Of a stretch of 63,198 bases of DNA, positions 46,555 through 55,081 are shown piece by piece; within the stretch, counting starts at the first letter, position 1, and each line of letters begins with the position of its first letter. The notes beneath the pieces were generated by a model. The model searched no databases, was not told where the DNA came from, and was given only the letters and a program-made list of their open reading frames with translations. The DNA lies in NCBI GenBank assembly GCA_030148775.1, contig JASBST010000070.1, positions 1 through 63,198 on the forward strand. Reading direction: 5' to 3'. A program made the position numbers and the translations under genes. The stretch comes from Thiogranum sp. (GTDB taxonomy: Bacteria > Pseudomonadota > Gammaproteobacteria > DSM-19610).

Positions 46555-48516
46555 ATGAAACATTTCGGCACCGCGCCGGATCGACCTGCAGCCAATGATG
46601 CACGTCTGTTCTTAGCCGATCGGGTCACACTGCTGTACGACTCGCTGCCGTTGGCTCTGACGGCCGTCGTCATCAACGGCGGCATCCTGGCGGCGGTGCA
46701 ACGCTCGGTGATCAGCCAGCCGTTGATTTCCCTCTGGTTCGGCTCGCTGCTGGCGGTCACGCTGCTGCGCTTTGGCCTTTATCACGGCTACCGCCACCGC
46801 AGTCACAGCGCCGACCCGGTGCCGTGGTTCAAGCTGTTTCTCATCGGCGCGCTGGGCTCGGGGCTGATATGGGGCAGCACCGCCTATCTGATGTTTCCGG
46901 AGCGGGATCCCGTTCATCAGCTGTTTGTAATCTTCGTGGTCGGCGGTATGTCTGCCGGGGCGGTGACTACGCTCGCCGCCTCGTTTCTGGCGCTACTGTT
47001 TTTTCTGTTGCCGGCCATGGGGCCGGTCATCTTCCGGCTCTATCAGCTCGACGCGCCTTTAAGTGACGTCATGGCCGCCATGTTGGTGCTGTTTCTGGCC
47101 ATGATCTCAATCGCCGCACGGCGGTCGCGTAAACTGATCATGGAATCCCTGGTGCGGCGCTACGAACATCAGCGTACGGAGGCGGCCATGGAGCATCAGG
47201 CCCATCACGACAGCCTCACCGAACTGCCCAACCGGCGTCTGCTGGTGCACCGGCTCGAACAGGAGATCTCCCGGTCGCGGCGTCACCGGTTTCTCGCGGC
47301 GGTACTGTTCATCGACATCGACCGCTTTAAAACCATCAACGACTCGCTGGGCCACTCCGTCGGTGATTCGTTGTTACGCGAAGTCGCAATGCGGCTGAAA
47401 AGCAACGTCAGGGAAGAGGATACGGCGGCGCGGCTGGGCGGGGACGAGTTCGTGATCATATTATCGGAACTCGGCGACAACGACACGCTGGTGGCCCGAA
47501 AGACCCAGCGGCTGGCCGAAAAAATCGAGAACCTGCTTTCCGAGCCCTACCAGATCGAAGGCCATACCCTCCACGTCACCCCCAGTATCGGCATCGCCAT
47601 GTTTCCGGTCGACGACGCCGACGCCGAGGAGGTCCTCAAGCAGTCGGATATCGCCATGTATCGGGCCAAGCAGCTCGGGCGCAATACCATACAGTTCTAT
47701 CTGCCCGCCATGCAGCAGGCCGCCAAGACCCGCCTGGACATAGAGAACGAACTGCGCGACGCCGTCGAACGCGATGAGATGGAACTTTATTTTCAACCGC
47801 AGTTGGACGCCGACGGACGTATGGTGGGCGCCGAAACCCTGCTGCGCTGGAATCATCCGCAGCGCGGCATGATTTCACCGGCCGACTTCATTCCGGTGGC
47901 CGAGGACACGGGGACCATATTGATCCTCGGTGAGTGGGTTCTGCAGCGGGCCTGTCTACAGCTGAAAAGCTGGATGGACACGACCACCGACGAGGCCCTT
48001 TGCGCGTTTCCCTGTCTCGCCATCAATGTCAGCCCTAAACAGTTCCGTCAGCAGGATTTCTTCCAACGGGTCCAGCACATCATCAAACACACCGGCGTCG
48101 ACCCGCGGCATATCGAGCTGGAACTGACCGAAGGCATGCTGATCGAGAATATCGAGGACACCGCGGAAAAAATGGCGCAGCTGGCGGATCTCGGCATTCG
48201 CCTGGCGATAGATGATTTCGGCACCGGCTATTCGTCCTTGCACTACCTGACCCGACTGCGCCTGGACCGGATCAAAATAGATCAATCCTTCGTGCGCGAT
48301 ATCCCCCGGGCACGGCACAGTGAAGTCATCGTTGAAACCATCATCCTGATGGCGAAAAACCTTGGTCTGGATGTCATCGCGGAGGGCGTCGAGACCGAGG
48401 CCCAGCTCAATTTTCTGAAGCAACGCGGATGTTTTACTTATCAGGGGTACTACTTCAGCAAACCGCTGCCGCGGGATGCTTTTCAACGTTATTTGCGCAA
48501 CGGTTGCAAGTCTTAA
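46555..48516 (+). CDS. Membrane GGDEF-EAL c-di-GMP enzyme
   Basis: The 653-residue protein has six or seven N-terminal membrane helices (about 30-195), a GGDEF domain with RLGGDEFVIIL (GGDEF at 295-299) and an EAL domain whose signature is ETL (AETLLRW, Glu427) with DDFGTGYSSLHYLTRL intact. The metal-binding Glu is kept, so phosphodiesterase activity is still possible. The ATG was chosen over a TTG two codons earlier. The membrane part resembles that of the upstream kinase, suggesting the two sense the same cue. It converges on the SulP gene 6 bases away. Confidence 0.92.
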   Translation: MKHFGTAPDRPAANDARLFLADRVTLLYDSLPLALTAVVINGGILAAVQRSVISQPLISLWFGSLLAVTLLRFGLYHGYRHRSHSADPVPWFKLFLIGALGSGLIWGSTAYLMFPERDPVHQLFVIFVVGGMSAGAVTTLAASFLALLFFLLPAMGPVIFRLYQLDAPLSDVMAAMLVLFLAMISIAARRSRKLIMESLVRRYEHQRTEAAMEHQAHHDSLTELPNRRLLVHRLEQEISRSRRHRFLAAVLFIDIDRFKTINDSLGHSVGDSLLREVAMRLKSNVREEDTAARLGGDEFVIILSELGDNDTLVARKTQRLAEKIENLLSEPYQIEGHTLHVTPSIGIAMFPVDDADAEEVLKQSDIAMYRAKQLGRNTIQFYLPAMQQAAKTRLDIENELRDAVERDEMELYFQPQLDADGRMVGAETLLRWNHPQRGMISPADFIPVAEDTGTILILGEWVLQRACLQLKSWMDTTTDEALCAFPCLAINVSPKQFRQQDFFQRVQHIIKHTGVDPRHIELELTEGMLIENIEDTAEKMAQLADLGIRLAIDDFGTGYSSLHYLTRLRLDRIKIDQSFVRDIPRARHSEVIVETIILMAKNLGLDVIAEGVETEAQLNFLKQRGCFTYQGYYFSKPLPRDAFQRYLRNGCKS

Positions 48517-48522
48517 GGCCGC

Positions 48523-50055
48523 TTACCCCAGTTCGTTCACCGCAACCCGGTAGTGCGGGTCCTCGAGCACGTTGACTTCCACCAGGTCGCCGGCCCGGCG
48601 CAGCAGCTGACGGCATTCCGGACTGAGATGACGCAAGTGCAGCGTTTTGCCGGCACTCAGATAGCGCTCCGCCAGACTGTCGATCGCCTCGATCGCGGAA
48701 TGATCGACGACACGAGAATGCTGGAACTCGATGATCACGTCCTGGGGATCGTTTTTACAGTCGAACAGCTCTTGGAAATTACGCACCGAGGCGAAGAACA
48801 ACGGACCGTGCAGGGCGTACACCCGCGAGCCCTGATCGTCGAGATAACTTTCGACGCGAATGTGCTTGGCGTGCTCCCAGGCGAACACAAGGGCCGAGAC
48901 GATCACACCGATCAACACCGCCACGGCCAGATCGGTGGCAACGGTCACGGCTGAGACAAGCACCAGCACGAACAAGTCGCTTTTGGGTATCTTGCCGATC
49001 AGACGCAGACTGGACCACTCGAAAGTGGCGATCACAACCATGAACATCACACCGGTAAGCGCCGCCAGCGGAATCATCTCGATCAGTCCGGAGCCCACCA
49101 AGATGAATACCAGCAGGCACAAGGCGGCGGCGACACCCGACAGCCGGCCGCGCCCCCCCGAATTCAAATTGACCATGCTCTGCCCGATCATGGCGCACCC
49201 GCCCATGCCGCCAAACAGACCCGTCACCGTATTGGCCACGCCCTGGCCCACGCATTCACGGTTGCCCTGGCCGCGTGTCTGGGTGATTTCATCGATCAGG
49301 CTGAGGGTCAACAGCGATTCGATCAGGCCGATGGCGGCGAGGATCACCGAATACGGCAGAATGATACGCAGGGTTTCCAGGTTGAACGGCACCAGCGGCA
49401 GGTGGAACTCCGGTAAGCCGCCGGCAATGGAAGCCAGATCGCCTACGGTACGGCTCTCCAGCCCCAGCGCGATCACCAGCAGTGAGACGCCGACAATGGC
49501 CACCAGTGAAGCCGGTACGGCGCGGGTGAGTTTGGGCAGAAAATGTATAATCGCCATGGTCAGCGCCACCAGCGACAACATCAACCATAAGGCGTCACCC
49601 TGTAACCAGCGCATCTGACCGTCCGCGTCCTCGATCTGGAAGGCCTTCAGCTGGGCCAGAAAGATGACAATCGCCAGTCCATTCACAAAGCCCAGCATCA
49701 CGGGATGAGGTACGATGCGGATGAACTTACCGAGGCGCAGCATACCCACGCCGATTTGAATCACCCCCATCAAGACCACGGCGGCAAACAGATACTCAAC
49801 ACCGTGCTGCGCCACCAGACTCACCATGACCACGGCGAGTGCGCCGGTTGCCCCCGATATCATGCCTGGCCGTCCGCCAATCAACGCGGCGATCAATCCG
49901 ACCATGAATGCCGCGTACAACCCCACCAGCGGCGCCACGCCGGCGACAAAGGCAAAGGCCACCGCCTCCGGCACCAACGCCAGCGCCACCGTAAGTCCGG
50001 CCAACAAATCGTTTTTGGGACAACCTCTTTCGGTGCATTCGAAATTGAAGAGCAT
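48523..50055 (-). CDS. SulP family anion transporter with STAS domain
   Basis: The 510-residue protein has about 12-14 membrane segments and a C-terminal STAS domain (about 400-495). The N-terminal [25 protein letters not shown] and the [14 protein letters not shown] stretch are typical of SulP/SLC26. Members carry sulfate, bicarbonate or other anions, often with sodium or protons; the substrate cannot be fixed here. Bicarbonate would suit a cell with a biotin carboxylase pathway, but that is inference. It stands alone in its transcription unit. Confidence 0.92.
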   Translation of the reverse strand: MLFNFECTERGCPKNDLLAGLTVALALVPEAVAFAFVAGVAPLVGLYAAFMVGLIAALIGGRPGMISGATGALAVVMVSLVAQHGVEYLFAAVVLMGVIQIGVGMLRLGKFIRIVPHPVMLGFVNGLAIVIFLAQLKAFQIEDADGQMRWLQGDALWLMLSLVALTMAIIHFLPKLTRAVPASLVAIVGVSLLVIALGLESRTVGDLASIAGGLPEFHLPLVPFNLETLRIILPYSVILAAIGLIESLLTLSLIDEITQTRGQGNRECVGQGVANTVTGLFGGMGGCAMIGQSMVNLNSGGRGRLSGVAAALCLLVFILVGSGLIEMIPLAALTGVMFMVVIATFEWSSLRLIGKIPKSDLFVLVLVSAVTVATDLAVAVLIGVIVSALVFAWEHAKHIRVESYLDDQGSRVYALHGPLFFASVRNFQELFDCKNDPQDVIIEFQHSRVVDHSAIEAIDSLAERYLSAGKTLHLRHLSPECRQLLRRAGDLVEVNVLEDPHYRVAVNELG

Positions 50056-50159
50056 GGTTCTCCCGGAGCGACGGACCAGCGTGGAAAACCCGAAATATTA
50101 ACATATTAGGCTTTTCTAAACAAACTGGGGGGTCAGACCCGTCTCCGGCACGGTCCCCG

Positions 50160-50165
50160 TATAAT
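50160..50165 (+). promoter_or_regulatory. Perfect -10 element overlapping the first ATG of the J-domain gene
   Basis: TATAAT here includes the first two bases of an ATG at 50164. Transcription would start near 50172, so only the ATG at 50173 could be used, giving a leaderless or nearly leaderless message. The -35 region is weak. Confidence 0.4.
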
Positions 50166-50172
50166 GCGGGGT

Positions 50173-50754
50173 ATGATCTCTTCCGATTCGCGCCTGTCGG
50201 CCGCCTTCTATCTGGCGCTCGAAGAAGCGCTGCGATGTCATCCGCAAGGCATCGCGGAATTCGATCTGCTGCGGCTGTTACGGCAGCAGGGGTTTTTCGC
50301 GTTTCTGCCACCACCGCCCGCCGCTCCCGCCGTCTTGTTTCGGGCACATTTCCTGTTATTTCACGCGCTTTATCGTTTTCATGATCATCTGATCGACACA
50401 CAACGGGGGCAATTGCGCATCGGCGCATTGTGCATCCGACGTCTACCCTGGGACGCCGGATGTTCGGCCTTAACCCGATCCGATCCGCTGCGCGAGTACT
50501 ATCTCGACTGGAATAATCTCGATGCGACCGACGCGCAGGCGGTCGCCGATCTACTGGCCGGTTTCTGGCGCCGTTTCAGCAAAATCGACGGCCGTGCGGG
50601 CGCGCTCGCCGAGCTGGGGTTGGTGGATCCCGTGGACGATGCCACGATCAAGTTGGCCTGGCGCCGGTTGGCGATGGAACATCATCCCGACCGCGGCGGA
50701 GATACCCACAACCTGCAGACGATCAACGCCGCGGTCGACTATCTGCTCGGTTGA
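50173..50754 (+). CDS. DnaJ-related protein with C-terminal J domain
   Basis: The 193-residue protein has an N-terminal DNAJ_related domain (LSAAFYLALEEALRCHPQGIAEFDLLRLL, then LFRAHFLLFHALYRFHDHL) and a C-terminal J domain (about 135-193) with the HPD motif in AMEHHPDRGG. It should stimulate a DnaK-type chaperone, with the N-terminal part probably choosing the client. Start ATG at 50173 was preferred because the earlier ATG at 50164 lies inside the -10 element. The usual J domain is complete. Confidence 0.88.
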   Translation: MISSDSRLSAAFYLALEEALRCHPQGIAEFDLLRLLRQQGFFAFLPPPPAAPAVLFRAHFLLFHALYRFHDHLIDTQRGQLRIGALCIRRLPWDAGCSALTRSDPLREYYLDWNNLDATDAQAVADLLAGFWRRFSKIDGRAGALAELGLVDPVDDATIKLAWRRLAMEHHPDRGGDTHNLQTINAAVDYLLG

Positions 50755-50847
50755 AGCCGTCGGAATCGCGCCGTCTTTCGTCGATCAAACACCGTAAAGC
50801 AGCTCCTACCGGATGATCGCGGTTGGCTCCGCCCGTAAAAACGTAAC

Positions 50848-51321
50848 TTATTCGGAAGCGGCCATCCGGCAGACGTACTGCGCCGGATCTATATCCATCG
50901 CCAGAAACCCAAGCGCCGTCGCCGCCGACGTCACGCCGTAGATCAGCGTGGCACAGGGTAGTTGCGTCAGTCGACTGACATAGGTTTCACACAAAAAAGC
51001 GCCCTGAAAGGCCGTGTTGTGCAACACCGCCGGAGGAATCGAATAAGGCCGCAGCGACAGATCCTGGCCATAGGCGCTGCGGTCGATACCGCCGCGGCTG
51101 ATATTGGAACTGACTTGCCGTCCGTCTGCGCCGATGGCGTAGATCAATTCATCGCCGAGACGGGGGTCCGCGGCGAGGGCGGCCGCCAAGGCTTTATCGA
51201 GACGCTCGCGATTGAACCACACCCGTACCGCACGCCGGGCCAGCGCGCGTAAAGCCCCCTCATACCACTCACAGACGGCGGCAGGATCGAGCGGCGGGAT
51301 TTCACGTTGAGCCAGAGTCAT
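50848..51321 (-). CDS. Solo Cache/PDC-like sensor domain protein
   Basis: The 157-residue protein has no signal peptide or membrane helix. Its core (DELIYAIGADGRQVSSNIS, then GQDLSLRPY and GAFLCETYVSRLTQLPCATLIYGV) resembles the PDC/Cache ligand-binding domains usually found outside the cell in chemoreceptors and GGDEF proteins. Here it is alone and apparently cytoplasmic. It might be a small-molecule-binding partner of one of the c-di-GMP enzymes. The family call is by pattern only. Confidence 0.65.
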   Translation of the reverse strand: MTLAQREIPPLDPAAVCEWYEGALRALARRAVRVWFNRERLDKALAAALAADPRLGDELIYAIGADGRQVSSNISRGGIDRSAYGQDLSLRPYSIPPAVLHNTAFQGAFLCETYVSRLTQLPCATLIYGVTSAATALGFLAMDIDPAQYVCRMAASE

Positions 51322-51525
51322 AGCAGCTGTCGGGTCGGCATCATGATATAAAGATCAAGCAGTATATATGCCAGCTTCTGCGATCTTGTTAAGCACCTGT
51401 CCCGGGAAGGAATTTCTCTTATCATCACACTGGCCGCCGGTTTCGCGCTGACAAATCACGGGGCAAAGCGCCCATAAGACGCCCAAACGAGGCGCATAAG
51501 GTCACCCATACAGAATCCTGTTTCG

Positions 51526-52287
51526 TCATTGCCGCAGGCGATAACCGGTCCGGAACATCCAGCCGACCACCAGCAGACAGACGACGAGAAACGCCAGCAC
51601 CATCGCCAGGCTGACGCCAACGCTGACGTCGGATACCTCAAAAAAACTCCAGCGAAAGCCGCTGATCAGATAGACCACCGGGTTGAACAGCGTCACCGTC
51701 TGCCAGATCGGCGGCAGCATGTTCACCGAATAAAAGCTCCCACCCAGGAACACCAGCGGGGTAATCACCAGCAACGGGATGAGCTGAAGTTTTTCGAAGT
51801 CATCGGCCCAGAGGCCGATGATGAATCCGAACAGGCTGAACGAGACGCACGTCAGCAGCAGAAACGCCGCCATCCACACCGGATGGGCGATTTCCAATGG
51901 CACGAAAAAGCCCGCGGTAGCCAGGATAATCAGACCGATGATCAGCGATTTGGTCGCCGCTGCGCCGACATAGCCCAGAAGAATCTCCAGAAAGGATACA
52001 GGCGCGGACATGACCTCATAAATGGTGCCGGTGAATTTGGGAAAGAAAATTCCGAACGACGCGTTGGCAATGCTTTGCGTCAACAACGCCAGCATCATCA
52101 GACCGGGGACGATGAACGAACCGTAGGGAACACCGTCGATCTGTGCGATACGCTCGCCGATCGCCGATCCGAAGACGACAAAGTAGAGCGCGGTGGAAAT
52201 CACCGGCGAGGCAAAACTTTGCAACAGCGTCTCCCACGCGCGCAACATCTCGTACTTGTAAATGACTTTGACTGCCTGCACGTTCAT
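51526..52287 (-). CDS. ABC-2 type transporter permease (YadH-like)
   Basis: The 253-residue protein has six membrane helices and the ABC-2 pattern ([39 protein letters not shown], then [17 protein letters not shown]). It resembles E. coli YadH, which pairs with the ATPase YadG. It overlaps the ATPase gene by four bases. The cargo of this exporter family is unproven; related systems move polysaccharides or drugs. Confidence 0.9.
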   Translation of the reverse strand: MNVQAVKVIYKYEMLRAWETLLQSFASPVISTALYFVVFGSAIGERIAQIDGVPYGSFIVPGLMMLALLTQSIANASFGIFFPKFTGTIYEVMSAPVSFLEILLGYVGAAATKSLIIGLIILATAGFFVPLEIAHPVWMAAFLLLTCVSFSLFGFIIGLWADDFEKLQLIPLLVITPLVFLGGSFYSVNMLPPIWQTVTLFNPVVYLISGFRWSFFEVSDVSVGVSLAMVLAFLVVCLLVVGWMFRTGYRLRQ

Positions 52288-53210
52288 GACCGGCCCTTCA
52301 CCAGGCTGACGAAAATCTCCTCAAGGGAACTCTGCGTGGTTTTAAAATCCTTCACCGCCAGACCGGCCTCGCCGACGGCCTGCAGCAGATCCGGAATACC
52401 GGTACGGACACCGCGGGGATCATAGGTATAGGTGAGCTGAGACCCGTCGCCCGAAAGCTCTAGGCCCCAGCGGGCCAGCGTGTCCGGCACTTCGGCCAGA
52501 GACTCGTCCAATTCGATGATCATCGCCTTGCGGCCGAGCTTTTGCATCAGCTCCTGTTTGTTTTCCACCAGAATCAGTCTGCCGCCGTCGATGATGCCAA
52601 CACGGTCGGCGATCTCCTCGGCTTCCTCAATATAATGTGTGGTCAATATGATGGTAACGCCGGACTCGCGCAGTTCACGCACCAGCGCCCACATATCCTT
52701 GCGCAGTTCCACGTCGACGCCCGCGGTCGGTTCGTCCAGAAACAGCACTTTGGGTTCGTGCGCCAGCGCCTTTCCGATCAGCACACGACGTTTCATACCA
52801 CCCGAGAGCGCCATGATCTCCGTGTCCTTCTTGGACCAAAGCGAAAGATTTCTGAGCAGCCGTTCGATGTAGTCCGGATCGGGCGCCTTGCCGAAAAGGC
52901 CTCTGCTGAAACACAGAGTATTCCAGACTTTGTCAAAATGGCCGAGGGTGAGCTCCTGTGGCACCAGACCGATCAAACTGCGCGTGTGTCGGTAGTCGGC
53001 GATAATATCGTGGCCGTCGACCGACACCGAACCGTCGCTGGCGTTGACGATGCCACAGATGATCGAAATCAACGTGGTCTTGCCGGCGCCATTGGGCCCC
53101 AGCAGCGCAAGAATCTCCCCGTCCGCAATCTCGAGACTGACATCCTTGAGCGCCTCGTGACCGTCAGAGTAGGTCTTGGACAGATTGGTTACAGAAACTA
53201 TGGATTTCAT
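52284..53210 (-). CDS. ABC transporter ATP-binding protein (YadG-like)
   Basis: The 308-residue ATPase has Walker [10 protein letters not shown] at about residues 38-46, signature LSGGMKRR near 138, Walker [13 protein letters not shown] near 158 and a C-terminal regulatory tail, as in YadG. The ATG at 53210 is preferred over a GTG two codons upstream. It powers the permease encoded next. The DUF502 gene lies 34 bases upstream in the same direction. Confidence 0.92.
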   Translation of the reverse strand: MKSIVSVTNLSKTYSDGHEALKDVSLEIADGEILALLGPNGAGKTTLISIICGIVNASDGSVSVDGHDIIADYRHTRSLIGLVPQELTLGHFDKVWNTLCFSRGLFGKAPDPDYIERLLRNLSLWSKKDTEIMALSGGMKRRVLIGKALAHEPKVLFLDEPTAGVDVELRKDMWALVRELRESGVTIILTTHYIEEAEEIADRVGIIDGGRLILVENKQELMQKLGRKAMIIELDESLAEVPDTLARWGLELSGDGSQLTYTYDPRGVRTGIPDLLQAVGEAGLAVKDFKTTQSSLEEIFVSLVKGRS

Positions 53211-53244
53211 AAACACGGAAATTGGTCAGCGACAGCGGTCCCGG

Positions 53245-53898
53245 CTACTGACGATAGCGGAAATGGTCCGGCGCGACCGCGCCGCCCGAGATAATGAATG
53301 TCATCGCCTCGTCCATCGTCCAGTCGGTTTGCACCAGATTTTTTACCGGCACAATCTCCAGATAACCGGAAGTCGGATTCGGTGTGGTCGGAACGTAAAC
53401 GGCCGCCAGCTCCTCTCCGGTATTGTCGTCGGTCAGAATTCGCATCACGAAACCCACCGCCTTCATCTCGGGTGAGGGAAATTCGATCAAGACCACGCGC
53501 TGTGCCCCCTCGGGCTTTTGCTGGATCGCGTGCATCAACTGTTTGGTGGAGCTATATATCTTATGGACGAAAGGAATACGTTCGATCAGACCGTCGAACA
53601 GCGCGATCGCACGCAATCCGATCACACGCGTGGCAACCCAGCCCAGCAGATAAAACGCCAGCAGCGTTAATAACACCGCAAGCGTCGACTGGAACCATGC
53701 CGCCTGCACCCAGCCGGTAAGATTCGGCCACTGCTCCTGGAACTGCTCGACCAGTGCATTCACCCAGGGCCGGCCGAGCCGCGAGAGTTGTTCCAGCGAA
53801 AACGCGAAAATCAGCCACGTGATCCACAAGGGGATGGCGGTGAAAATCCCGGTGATGACGTAGCGCTGGAACCGGCTCCAGAAAGTCTGCCCGCTCAT
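53245..53898 (-). CDS. DUF502 membrane protein
   Basis: The 217-residue protein has two membrane helices in its first 100 residues and a conserved soluble part. Family hallmarks are YVITGIFTAIPLWITWLIF, GLIERIPFVHKIYSSTKQL, VVLIEFPSPEMKAVGFVM and VYVPTTPNPTSGYLEIVP. Function is not known for bacteria. It is probably cotranscribed with the ABC genes and the two unknown genes upstream. Confidence 0.88.
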   Translation of the reverse strand: MSGQTFWSRFQRYVITGIFTAIPLWITWLIFAFSLEQLSRLGRPWVNALVEQFQEQWPNLTGWVQAAWFQSTLAVLLTLLAFYLLGWVATRVIGLRAIALFDGLIERIPFVHKIYSSTKQLMHAIQQKPEGAQRVVLIEFPSPEMKAVGFVMRILTDDNTGEELAAVYVPTTPNPTSGYLEIVPVKNLVQTDWTMDEAMTFIISGGAVAPDHFRYRQ

Positions 53899-53904
53899 AA
53901 ATAC

Positions 53905-54372
53905 TCACTCGGACCCGCGTTCGAGTCTAAATACCTGACCATTATTATCGAGATAACACTGATATGCCACGGTTTCCCGCCCGCCGTCCTCACCCAGAAC
54001 AGAAAAGGTCATTCGCGTCACGTAGGGCCCGTCCTGGGTGTGATGCAGCTTGCCCGCGCGTAACAGACGGACATAGCGGCGATCCCGCAGATCAGCACGC
54101 GCGGCCTGGCGGCAGGTCTGCCGCACGCCCCATTCGGCCGGCGTAAAGGCACGCGCCCACCAGTCGGCAACCGCGGGTATCTCCTGGCGCGCCACTATAA
54201 GAGCGAATGCCACCAGAATCACCAGTGCCAGTACCCGCGGCAGGCGGCGGCCACGTCCGGCCGCCGGTGGCGTACCGTAGGCGGGCTCCTCGGAGCGTGG
54301 CTCGCGCTCCATTACCGGCGGCTGCGAATCCCGGGGCCGGTTGCGCGGGTGACCCTTGCGCTCTTCCCCCAT
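53905..54372 (-). CDS. Single-pass membrane protein of unknown function
   Basis: The 155-residue protein has a polar, charged N-terminus (about 1-43, rich in Arg, Pro and Glu), one membrane helix (44-63) and a small domain outside (about 75-155) with two cysteines (VRQTCRQAA and AYQCYLDNN) that could pair. No family is recognised. It starts 14 bases after the upstream gene and ends 6 bases before DUF502. Confidence 0.6.
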   Translation of the reverse strand: MGEERKGHPRNRPRDSQPPVMEREPRSEEPAYGTPPAAGRGRRLPRVLALVILVAFALIVARQEIPAVADWWARAFTPAEWGVRQTCRQAARADLRDRRYVRLLRAGKLHHTQDGPYVTRMTFSVLGEDGGRETVAYQCYLDNNGQVFRLERGSE

Positions 54373-54385
54373 GCCGGCAACCGCG

Positions 54386-54874
54386 CTATTGGCCCGGCGT
54401 GCTGTCGCCGACCAGGGTCTGACTATCGATGGTCACGATTACCGGTCTGCCTTCTTCCAGCCGGTAACTGGCGTACTCCCGGACCTTGCTCACCATTTTT
54501 CTGCCGTCGATGTCGAAGGTCTCGATAATCGTGGAAAAGGACTCGCCACTGTCGCCTTTTGGCGATAGATTGATGACCACATCCTTTCGCCGGTAATCGT
54601 AGCTGTCGGTTTTCCGCCAGCCCTTTTCGATCATCCGTAGATACTGCTGCTTGTCGATCCTGGCGGTGGCCGGCATTCCCGCGGACGGGACGTCAATGTA
54701 TTTATAGAAATCGCTCGCCAGCGCCCCGCCGATCGCCGCCGCATCGCGCTGCGCTGACGCCGCGTCGGTGCGGTGCATCAGCTCCCGGATCATCTCCCGG
54801 GTCAGCGCTTCCCCGGCACCGGCGCCGGTACTCCACAATATCACAGCCGTTATTATCAGGCGCAGGATAGTCAC
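54386..54874 (-). CDS. Exported protein of unknown function, SnoaL/NTF2-like size
   Basis: From the GTG at 54874 the 162-residue protein begins with a signal peptide (MTILRLIITAVILWSTGAGA). The mature part is a compact domain with MHRTDAASAQRDAAAIGGALASDFYKYIDV, which recalls NTF2/SnoaL-like proteins, but the match is weak. A longer form from an ATG at 54901 would lengthen the n-region; the GTG has GAGGGGG upstream. It heads the leftward cluster and diverges from the glucan-synthase gene. Confidence 0.65.
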   Translation of the reverse strand: MTILRLIITAVILWSTGAGAGEALTREMIRELMHRTDAASAQRDAAAIGGALASDFYKYIDVPSAGMPATARIDKQQYLRMIEKGWRKTDSYDYRRKDVVINLSPKGDSGESFSTIIETFDIDGRKMVSKVREYASYRLEEGRPVIVTIDSQTLVGDSTPGQ

Positions 54875-55081
54875 CTCGGCCCCCTCGTTATTAAAATCCA
54901 TTGTGCGTCTCTACAGCAGTCGGCCGCGAAAGTAAATGCCCGGCAACGCGAACAACCGCGGACCTGGGTCGATTCTGAACGCTGGGACGCCGCATTTCCA
55001 GTCTCCGTATCGGTTATTTCAAATTCGGTCGCTTTACAGCGATAATGGGCGCCCGATGTTTCCGCCCCAGCCGTTGGTTCG

